This document shows, piece by piece, positions 42,010 to 50,169 of a stretch of DNA of 64,000 bases. The notes below the pieces were generated by a model. It searched no databases. It saw nothing but the letters and a program-made list of their open reading frames with translations, and was not told the DNA's origin. Both the position numbers and the translations under genes were made by a program. The stretch comes from Coenobita brevimanus (Eukaryota; Arthropoda; Malacostraca; Decapoda; Coenobitidae), in the NCBI GenBank assembly GCA_032717465.1, contig CM064671.1:55685991-55749990 (forward strand), in the 5' to 3' direction. The stretch's first letter is position 1; the number at the start of each line of letters is the position of its first letter.

Positions 42010-42720
42010 TCTCAGATCATCCATCAAGTTTGGTCCAAATCAAATCAAATATGTTTAATAATTTTCTTCACACAGACACATGGGTCAAAATTTGGATTTG
42101 CCTTTTGACTTTGATTTTTACCGATAGTAAGTTTGAATAACTTCTTCCTTGAATGTCATGTAACACTTCCCTGGGTTTAGTTTAAAACAGATCAAAACTG
42201 ATGTAACCTTGTCATGTGACCTTGGTTTTTGACCTTCCCTTTAACCTTGACTTTTGAATGTTCTCAAAATTTAATCCTTTTATTCCTTCCTTAAATTTAA
42301 GTGTTCCAAAAAAATCTTATCTAAATTAGATTTCGACGTTTATGGTGACCTTGCCCATAGATCATGACCTTTGATGTGTTGTTAAAATGGCAGGGTTATT
42401 CTTTTCCAGACCCTCATCCGTTCCGCCATATTTGGTTAAAAGGAGAACAATATTGAGTTATTATGTTTAACACACACAGGTGGAACTTTTGCCTTGTCCT
42501 AAGGCGACCTATGACTGATTGTTTTCAAAGATTTATCACTATATTCTTTCCCTAACTCTCAACCGTTCTCCTTTGTTTGGTCTAAATTGGACAATAAAAT
42601 GCTTAAGCTGATTTTGCTCAATAATCATTTGATTTTACCCTGTGACTTTCACTTTTGACCCATTGTTAGAGAGAAAAAAGTATGTTTCACCCCCTCGTTT
42701 GCCTCTAATCGCGCCACCAT
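42007..42720. repeat. Degenerate TGACCTTTGAC-type repeat region, right block
   Basis: Repeated variants such as GTGACCTTGGTTTTTGACCTT, CCATAGATCATGACCTTTGA, GGCGACCTATGACTG and CCTGTGACTTTCACTTTTGACC spaced by roughly 100-150 bp, each followed by a GTTCTCAAA or GTTGTTAAA-like word. Resembles the block at 35172-35770. No gene seen. Confidence 0.55.
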
Positions 42721-42765
42721 ATTGGGTAAAATGGGATTTTAAAAAATGTTTATTTTGTTAGCATG

Positions 42766-42767
<2 letters not shown>

Positions 42768-42837
<70 letters not shown>
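42768..42837. repeat. (CA)n array
   Basis: A 70-bp uninterrupted CA run. Confidence 0.98.
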
Positions 42838-42841
<4 letters not shown>

Positions 42842-43137
42842 GCTCTTGCGTCGTGAGCGCTTTTGTAATAATACGGAACAAACACTTAGAAAACAAAAAT
42901 TATCCACAAAAAAAAAATAATATTAATAGCCCGCCCCCAAGGCTTCTTGAATGCCGTGATATACAGTGCAGTTACTAGCAATACAAATATATCACATACA
43001 TTCCAGTTTCTTCACAAATACAGGTGTTCGGTGATTTAGTCTCGTCTTAATGATGATGATGTACAGTAATTTGGCGATTTAGTCATGCAATCTTCACATG
43101 ATTTCATTCGATTAAGAAATAACTCGCGCTCTGAATG
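42838..43137. other. No feature recognised
   Basis: AT-rich sequence with no convincing frame or repeat. Confidence 0.4.
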
Positions 43138-43398
43138 GGTATATATCTGTCTATCTGTCTGGCTATTGCCGGACGCTTTAATCTGTAAGTGGTCACCACA
43201 AACGAAATGCTTCCAATTCATCCAGCCCTCTACCATTTGGCTGCCTTCTCTCCAACTAACACCTCCCTCCCTCATACACCTCTCCTCCCCATCCCTCCAT
43301 CTCATCTCGGTCTCTCCCTTTCCATTCTCCCTCGACCTTACTCGTATACTCTCTCATTGTCAGTCTCTCATTTTTCGTCCTGTCTACATGGCCAAGGT
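43138..43398 (-). mobile_element. RTE-B-like 3' fragment
   Basis: The minus strand reads MRWRDGEERCMREGGVSW and NWKHFVCGDHLQIKASGNS with a (TAGA)-type tail at 43138-43160. It is cut at a CATGGCCAAG point on its 5' side. It is more diverged from the 13664-16560 copy than the other fragments. Confidence 0.75.
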
Positions 43399-43429
43399 GA
43401 TAGATATTAAGGGTGGCCCATAATAGTGC

Positions 43430-43880
43430 TTACCTAAAAACTGACCTGATAGTACCTGAATGTTATAAGGAAAGGTCAGTTTGCTGCTGTGTGGTTGGGT
43501 ACGATTGTGAGAGTATTAACTTCATATATGATGGACAATAGGCAATCATAACCTCCACTGAGCCGTCCCCACAGGATATGAGAAATCTCCCTGCAGAGTG
43601 AAAGAGGAGTGTTATCTATGGTCCACCCAGTATATTTAAAAAAAAAAAAAAAAAAAGTTTGTATTACTTCTTATACAGTGTCAGACGGAGTCCTTCAACG
43701 GTGTCCAACCCAGGCGCCATCAGGTCTGCCACACGTTTGAAGAGCGGTGACCCCGACTGTCTAAAATCCTCGACGAAGTAAGTACCCCAAGACATCACCG
43801 TCATTCTGCAGGAAAATTTACGAGAAATACAGAACGATAAATTCTAAGGCAGTCAGTCCACCTTTACCCTCTCGTGTTAA
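43430..43880. other. No gene recognised
   Basis: Includes an A18 run near 43640. No long frame, terminal repeat or known motif found. Confidence 0.4.
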
Positions 43881-43903
43881 CATTTTTCTTTCTGTCTATC
43901 TAT

Positions 43904-45331
43904 CTATTGCCAGACGCATTTAACCCGTAAGAGGTGGCCACAAACAAATCGCCTCCATATCGCTCTGTCCCCCGCCATTTCACTGCCCTGCTCCCAGCTC
44001 ACACACCCCTCTCTCATATACCTCTCCACTCCATCCGTCCATCTCATCCTCGGCCTCCCCTTCCCTCTCCCTCCCTCCACCTCACTCACATACACTCTTA
44101 TCAGTCTCTCACACTCCATCCTCTCCACATGGCCAAACCACCTTAATGTGTTTCTCCTAACGCTTCCTATCACATCCACATCCACACCACATCGCTCCTT
44201 CACTTCCTCATTTGTCAGCCTGTCTCTCCATGTGACTCCATAGGCTCCTCTCAAATAACTCATTTCCACTGCTCTCACTCTTGACTTCTGTCCCTTCAGC
44301 AACGCCCAAGCTTCAATTCCATACGTTAGAGTTGGTAAAACAATACTGTTGCGAATTAGCTTTTCAAATTCCATGCTCACTTCCCTGTTTCTTATCACTT
44401 CTTTCAAGGAGACAGCAACCTTTCTTCCCTGCTGCACCCTTTCAAGCACTTCATCCTCTATACTTCCATCCTTACTCATCACACTACCCAAGTACTTAAA
44501 TGCATTCACATTTTCCATTTCCTACCCATCCAGTCTCACTGTATATTCACTGAATTCACTTCTCTGGAACACCATAACTTTACTCTTCCATACATTCGCC
44601 TTTAGATTCCGTTTCTTATACACTCTCCCAAACTGATCCACCAAGCCTTGCAGCTCCTCTTCATCTTCACTTAACAATACAGTATCATCTGCAAACAACA
44701 GTACAGGGAGTTTCCAAACACTGCCCTCTCTCACTAGGGCCACTCCAACATATACTGCCATACTTTGTATCTCTTTTATAAACCCATCCATATACAGACT
44801 GAACAACCATGGAGACATGACACATCCTTGTTTCAATCCAGCCTTCAAATAGAAAAATTCACTCAGTTCACCATCCACACGCACTGCAGCCTTGGCACCC
44901 TCATATATACTCTTCGCGGCATTCAACAGCTTCCGATCTACTCCTTATATTCTTAATACTTTCCACAATCCTTGTCTGTCCACCCTGTCTCCAAATCCAT
45001 GAAGGCTGCATACAGCTTCTTTCCCTTCTCTAGAGACTTTTCCACTAAGGATCTAAGAATGAATATTTGATCTTCACAACCTCATCCCTTCCTAAAACCT
45101 CCCTGTTCTTCTCCAACTAATTCCTCTGTTATTTCCCTAACCCTGTCAATAAGTATCCTACCATATACTTTTCCTATTACACTAAAAAGACAAATGCCCC
45201 CATGATTACCACACACTTCTTTTTCCCCCTTTCCTTTGTACAGTGGAATAATTATATACTTCTAATCCTCCAGGACGCTACCTTCCTCCCAGGCCAATCT
45301 GCACATCTTCCACATCCATTCTACTACTATC
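43904..45331 (-). pseudogene. RTE-B reverse transcriptase, minus copy
   Basis: Frames read, 5' to 3': the QGGFRKG region near 45110; FMDLE near 44995; GLKQGCVMSPWLFSLYMDG (about 44850-44795); LLFADDTVLLSEDEEELQGL (about 44705-44650), the catalytic box; then 44518-43904 with NAFKYLGSVMSKDGS, RWFGHVERMECERL and GKGRPRMRWTDG. A stop near 44521 and lost bases near 44945-45000 and 45070 break the frame. The copy matches RTE-B at 15231-16541. Confidence 0.82.
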
Positions 45332-45344
45332 TCTCTCCCATGCT

Positions 45345-45519
45345 CGGGGGGCGCGGTAGCACAGTGGTAGCGCGTTGGACTTGTGATCGGGGGATTGCAA
45401 GTTCGAGCCTCGCCCGGGCTGCCGTGCCGGGAGGGGTAGCTCCCTCCTGTAACCCTAGCGGGGCTATATAGTCCAATACAGGGCTTAGCTCGGGGGAACT
45501 CCATTTCTCCCATTTTTTT
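45345..45519 (+). mobile_element. tRNA-derived SINE inserted in RTE-B
   Basis: 175 bp flanked by TCTCTCCCATGCT at 45332-45344 and 45520-45532, a perfect 13-bp duplication. The head reads GCGCGGTAGCACAGTGGTAG (A box) and CAAGTTCGAGCCTCG (B box), the tRNA-like pol III promoter, followed by about 90 bp of body and a CATTTTTTTT end. It differs from the SINE at 23099-23449. Confidence 0.85.
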
Positions 45520-45532
45520 TCTCTCCCATGCT

Positions 45533-46204
45533 TCAGCATTTCACCACACACTCCATCAATTCCTTGGGCTTTCCCCATTTTAACTTTCTTCATTGTTTCC
45601 ATAACTTCCATCCAACTGATTTCTTCCTCTCTTCTCACATCCCTCCTTATCCCAGCCATTCCCCAGCCACTTATACTTGCATTACTTTCATTCTCTATGT
45701 TCAACAATTCATTGAAGTGTTCTCTCCATCTGCTCACTTTTTCTCCCATCTCCACTAGTAACCTACCACTCCCCAATTAACTTCTTTGGTACCCTGTCTA
45801 ACTCCCTTTACCTCTTTCTAGAACATTTTCTTACATTCCCTCCATTTTACACACAAATTTCTTCCAAATTCCTCATCCAATCTCTTCTTTCTCTCACTAA
45901 TCTTTTCACCTCTTCCTTTCTACATATAATTCTTCCGTCTCTCAACTTCTTCCACACCCCTGTTTCTCATCCACGCACTATATGCTTGCTTCTTTTGTGC
46001 CACAGCCTCTCTCACCTCTTCAGTCCACCATACTGTTCCCTGCATACCCTTTCGTCTTCTCTTCATCCCACACACCACCTCACATGCTGCACTGATTTCT
46101 TCCGTGAATATCTTCCACACACCTTCCATGACCCCCATCTGCTCCAATCTATACTTACCCAATCGCTCCTCCACTTTCCTCTTATATTCTGCCTTTTTTT
46201 TCAT
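45533..46204 (-). pseudogene. RTE-B linker, minus copy
   Basis: Frames read EYKRKVEERLGKYRLEQMG (46200 downward; the CAG here is TAG in the plus copy at 14580), WWTEEVREAVAQKKQAYSAW, then after breaks VSRWREHFNELLNIENESN and KMGKAQGIDGVCGEMLKHG up to the SINE. Equivalent to 14520-15110 of the plus copy. Confidence 0.75.
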
Positions 46205-47060
46205 CCTCTTGTATCTTTTCTACCCTCCTTGTAAGAACTACTTCCTCCTGCCTTTCCCTTCTTCTATTTCTCCATATCATTTGTACTTTCATTTTGACCA
46301 CCACCAAGTGGTGGTTTGAAAGTCCACTCCCCCAACCTCTATATACTCTTGCATCCATCACACACTTTCTCATCCTTTCATCCACACAAACACACACACA
46401 CATAATCAATCATTGCCTTCTTTCATTCAGTTCACCATCGACCCATCTCATCACTCGCCATGTATACCTGTGGAACATTTTGTGCTTTAAGAGGGTATTA
46501 CCTATCACCAACCCCCTCCTGGCACAAATGTCCAATAAGGCACTGCCATTCTCATCTACGTCTACAGGCACACCCGACTCACCAACTACTCCACCCACCT
46601 TCACATTCCCTACTTTTCCTTTCATATCTCCAATCAAGAACACTCTCTCATTCCTTTCAAACTTTTCCAAGCACGCTTCCATATTTGTCCAGAACTCTTC
46701 TCTCACTCTGCTTACACGATCTTTCGTTGGCGCATACACACACACAATCACCCACATTTGCAGTGGCGTATCCAGGATTATTGCCAGGGGGGGCAGACAC
46801 TTGGAATATTTTCCCAAAATATCTGTCACCTCAAATTCTCCTAGATTTGATGTTTTATGTCATCAGAAATAAATTTACATCATTACTGTCACATTTGTTC
46901 CAATGTGTTAAAGAAAAACTATCTTTTCCCCACATATTCACAGCTTTCTTGGAGTAACTTTAAGTAAATAGCTAATAATCCTTTCAGAGGAGAGTATGTA
47001 AAAACACTTAGTACATAATGTTACCAGAGGTCTCCTCTTTCATTAGAGAGCAAAAGGAAA

Positions 47061-47278
47061 CTATCTATCTATCTATTGCCAGACGCCATAATCCCGTAAA
47101 GGGTGGCCATTTGACTTTGAGTTATTTGTTTTAAGGAAAGGGGCACTAACCCTCCACCAACCCACTTGTTGACACGTAGGGAGCACGTATGGTTTGGTTA
47201 TATGGTTACCACCCAGCGTTGTAAATGGTTTCTTGGCTTACAGGAAATCATTTGCTTTGTCAATGTAAAGCCACATGT
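47061..47278 (-). mobile_element. Mini-RTE: 5' UTR joined to the 3' end of RTE-B
   Basis: 218 bp flanked by AAAGGAAA at 47053-47060 and 47279-47286. On the minus strand the first about 160 bp match the RTE-B 5' UTR of the 49590-49777 region (CGCTGGGTGGTAACCATATA, GTGGGTTGGTGGAGGGTTAG) and the last about 50 bp match the RTE-B 3' end (GGCCACCC, CGGGATTATGGCGTCTGGCA) plus a (TAGA)n tail. All coding sequence (about 2.8 kb) is absent. It looks like a short non-autonomous element moved by RTE-B proteins. Confidence 0.8.
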
Positions 47279-47289
47279 AAAGGAAAGAA

Positions 47290-47890
47290 AATCATTATGA
47301 AGTGACAGGAAAGATGGGAGAAATAGGAAGAGAGGAGGGCAGGCACAGAAAAAAAAAAAAAAAAAATCACCAGCAATAAATTAGAAGGCACTGGAGTTTC
47401 CACAGTAAAGACATCTCCTTGTCACTAGTATCATTGTTCATTATGGTCACTCTTGTAGATGGTATTATTATCGATATATGCATGCTAACTTCAGTCCGTT
47501 CTACCTCAAAACATTTTTTTTTTCTCGGGACCACAAATTTCTTGTGCACTTTTATTTCTGAAAAAAGCACGGTCACATTATACTCTTAGCGCATCATTTA
47601 CCTGCTGTCTTTATCTCTCCGTACAAATAAGGAAGAACAGCTATTTTGCGTAATAACCAACGAAATTATCATGAAATATACCACGCATCGGCATAGCACC
47701 TTCCATACGAAAGGCAATGGCGTCCATACTATTTGTTTATATTCGGAAATAAACCTTGTATTTTGACTGGCTTCTGCAAGAAAAATGGCAGAATGGATAA
47801 GCCGATGAAGACCCATTATCTGGCGTGAGTGTCCCGAACACACACTTTCCCACATTCGTGATAATATCGCTATTTTTCCAATTTCCTTTG
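47290..47890. other. No gene recognised
   Basis: An A18 run near 47350 and a T11 run near 47515; otherwise unassigned sequence within the hAT-like element. Minus-strand frames here lack recognisable motifs. Confidence 0.35.
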
Positions 47891-47892
47891 CT

Positions 47893-47893
<1 letters not shown>

Positions 47894-47958
<65 letters not shown>
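47894..47958. repeat. (CT)n array
   Basis: A 65-bp CT run. Confidence 0.97.
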
Positions 47959-47960
<2 letters not shown>

Positions 47961-48336
47961 CTTAGCACATATGTGTAAATTAAAATTCGCTGACGCACCC
48001 ACCCCCAGTCTGGTATTCTTTTCTGTACCACTGCTGTGGTGGTAGCCAAGAGTAATTCTGTTTTCCACTACTCATTCATTTAGTTTGATTCTCTTTGGTT
48101 CAAACATCAGGGGTGGTGCATACGTCAAGACTGACCTAAGTAAATAGATCTGGTGGGATTAACCTCTCTTAATCCTCGACTCAGTGACCACTGGACCTTC
48201 CCCGTTCAGCAGGGAATGATTTTCACATCACCTGTACTGTACTGGACTGTATAGAAAGAATTTATCCATTAAGGAAAAAGAAAAGAAAAGAAAAACGGAA
48301 TAAAGATATTCATCTTGAAAATTCTCACCTAGAAAA

Positions 48337-48803
48337 GTGTGTGTGTGGGGGGAAGGACAAAAGACATTCTGTCCCCCAAGCTCCAGAGAGTGTGTGTGTG
48401 TGTGGGGGGGGAAGGACAAAAGACACTCTGTCCCCCAAGCTCCAGAGAGTGTGTGTGTGGGGGGGGGGAAGGCAAAAGACACTCTGTCCCCCAAGCTCCA
48501 GAGTGTGAGGAGGGAAGGACAAAAGACATTCTGTCCCCCAAGCTCCAGAGAGTGTGTGTGGGGGGGGAAGGCAAAAGACACTCTGCCCCCCAAGCTTCAG
48601 AAAGTGTGTGTGTGAGGGGGAGGACAAAAGAGACTCTGCCCCCCAAGCTTCAGAAAGTGTGTTTGTGGGGGGGAGGGGACAAAAGACATTCTGTCCCCCA
48701 AGCTCCAGAAAGTGTGTGTGTGGGGGGAGGGGACAAAAGACATTCTGTCCCCCAAGCACCAGAAAGTGTGTGTGTGTGTGGGGGGGGGAACACGTCCCTC
48801 TGT
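48337..48803. repeat. Minisatellite, about 8.5 units of 46-60 bp
   Basis: Each unit has GGACAAAAGACATTCTGTCC or a close variant, then CCCAAGCTCCAGAGAG, then a variable (GT)n and G run. Unit cores start near 48353, 48412, 48469, 48515, 48569, 48621, 48675 and 48731, with a partial unit near 48787. Length varies through the GT and G tracts. Frames through it are repetitive translation. Confidence 0.93.
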
Positions 48804-48839
48804 CCCCCACTCAAACGAGGCCCCTGGCACACATATTTA

Positions 48840-49297
48840 CATCTGCTTACCTACTAAAATGTAGTCTGAGGTGATCAAAGTGGCTTCATGCAGTCTTAAA
48901 AAATTCTGCTTGTTTCAGCTGTTTGTAGCAATAATTGTGCAGTGTCTGTTTGCAACTGGCTATAGGGTGAGAGGATATGGCTGCAGGGTGAGAGGATGTG
49001 GCTGAGGGGACAGGAAGGCCATTTTTACACCTCATCAGGATTCAAGTGCAAAACATCATTTGAGCTCTAATATTAACCACATAATCTAAGGGTGTTAAGT
49101 TATAACTGATCATTTTCTCTCAAGGGTTTTATAATATTTAGTCTAATTTTCAGTTTCAAAAGAATTTATTGTTCCCAGATAAATTTTTTTGGAAACAGAT
49201 AATGATGTTTAGTATACCAGTGGTAAAATTAGGAAAACTGTATTGTCATACAAGAACTATGACGAAAATCCCTTTCTGTATTTCCCCAAAATTTTCC
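48840..49297. other. Unassigned interior of the hAT-like element
   Basis: AT-rich, no long frame. A short direct repeat (GGGTGAGAGGATATGGCTG and GGGTGAGAGGATGTGGCTG) lies at 48964-49003. Confidence 0.35.
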
Positions 49298-49322
49298 CAG
49301 GGGGAGCATATTGCTCCCCCTG
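49298..49322. repeat. Perfect 11-bp hairpin near the hAT-like right end
   Basis: CAGGGGGAGCA, 3-nt loop TAT, TGCTCCCCCTG. G-rich hairpins close to the tips are seen in some DNA elements. Confidence 0.9.
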
Positions 49323-49589
49323 CCCCCCAGTGGCTACAAGTATGCACATCCAACGTTCACTCCTACCCATACAATCCTTGAGCCAACTGATCCATACTCT
49401 CTTATGATTTTCTTCCATCTGTTACTCATCCATACTCCCATCCATACTCCCATTCTCTCACACTCTCACTTCTTCATTTCGTTTCAGTTAATCCACCTAC
49501 ATCCACTTTCGTGCCCTCAAGCACCTGTTCAATCTCTCTCTCTTTCACCTGATCATTCGCACCCCTTACATTCCATGAAGCTATCCGTA

Positions 49590-49777
49590 CCAAGTCCTTT
49601 GTTCGGTCCTTAATCGTCAAGTTTGGTCAGTCCTGGTCCAAGGCTTCCTCTTCATATATTTAGTTAGTTGTTTTCTGGGTAGGGGCATTAACCCTCCTCC
49701 AACCCGCTTGTTTTCACGTAGGGAACACATATTGGTTGGTTATAAGGTTACCACCCAGTGCTGTAAATGATTTCCTG
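49590..49777 (-). promoter_or_regulatory. RTE-B 5' UTR module
   Basis: Upstream of the endonuclease on minus. It shares GGGTGGTAACCNTATAACC and a GTTGGAGGAGGGTTAATGCC-type stretch with the mini-RTE (47061-47278), and the first motif with the RTE-C 5' region (about 34997-35030). RTE-type elements carry their promoter here; promoter function is inferred. Confidence 0.55.
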
Positions 49778-50169
49778 ACATTTTTGCTTGCTTGTAATAT
49801 CCAGTCAACTTCAGACTACTCTATTCACCAACGAGTTAGTTGTAGAAGCCTTAGACTGGAAATACTGTCGCTAATGACTGTCGTTTTCGGGTCAACTCTA
49901 GTATTCTATTTTAGTTAACCCGAGGCGTCCCATCGACGTATGAGTACGTTGCAGCATTTTGCATTTGCCAGTCCCATCGACGTACTGATACATCGTGCAA
50001 TTGCAAGGTGCATAATTTGCAGTTTTCAAAATTAGCATTTGATTTTGGGTACGTAGGGTCGCTCGACCTTCCCCTACCTACCACCAGGTGGGGACACTCG
50101 GCAACCACATGTGACCCTCGCTCACCCTCGGCTTGGTCACTCACCAGTTAGCAACGGTCCTGCTCAGAC

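Larger units (their letters stand above)
46761..49344. mobile_element. hAT-like DNA element remnant, host to other repeats
   Basis: The left end CAGTGGCGTATCCAGG followed by GGGGGGGCAGAC, and the right end (opposite strand) CATACTTGTAGCCACTGGGG followed by GGCAGGGGGAGC, are imperfect inverted termini. CAGTGGCG starts are common in hAT superfamily elements. RTE-B endonuclease sequence resumes on both sides. I find no transposase. Internal content: the mini-RTE (47061-47278), a (CT)n run and a minisatellite. Confidence 0.45.
46234..49580 (-). pseudogene. RTE-B endonuclease, minus copy, split by a hAT-like element
   Basis: The N-terminal part (49580-49350) reads FMECKG near the start (in place of TWNVRG) and SRIVWVGVNVG. 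After the insertion the frame resumes as MWVIVCVYAPTKDRVSRVREEF (46760), then VFLIGDMKGKVGNVKVGGVV, NTLLKHKMFHRYTWRV and, in a shifted frame, VDERMRKCVMDARVYRG and LSNHHLVVVKM. SNH replaces the usual SDH, so the catalytic triad is altered. Confidence 0.75.
43888..49777 (-). mobile_element. RTE-B copy with three inserted elements
   Basis: Minus strand, 5' to 3': a 5' UTR (49777-about 49590), the endonuclease N-terminus (49580-49350), a hAT-like insertion (46761-49344), the endonuclease remainder (46760-46234), linker (46204-45533), a SINE (45345-45519), RT (45331-43904) and a (TAGA)n tail at about 43895-43905. ACATTTTT at 43880-43887 and 49778-49785 is a candidate duplication. This copy preserves the 5' UTR missing from 13664-16560. 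Many frameshifts. Confidence 0.8.

Noticed and set aside
42763..42978. His-Thr repeat frame
   Set aside because: Translation of the (CA)n microsatellite.
43888..43905. TCTATC microsatellite as an independent repeat
   Set aside because: It is the (TAGA)n 3' tail of the minus-strand RTE-B copy.
45345..45420. Functional tRNA gene
   Set aside because: tRNA-like A and B boxes are present, but the fold is imperfect, the sequence continues into a SINE body and a 13-bp target duplication flanks it. The same reasoning applies at 23380-23449.
47598..48068. Arg-Glu repeat frame
   Set aside because: Translation of the (CT)n run plus flanking non-coding sequence.
48228..48874. Overlapping Cys/Pro/Trp-rich frames on both strands
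   Set aside because: All are readings through the 46-60 bp minisatellite; each repeats the same motif per unit.
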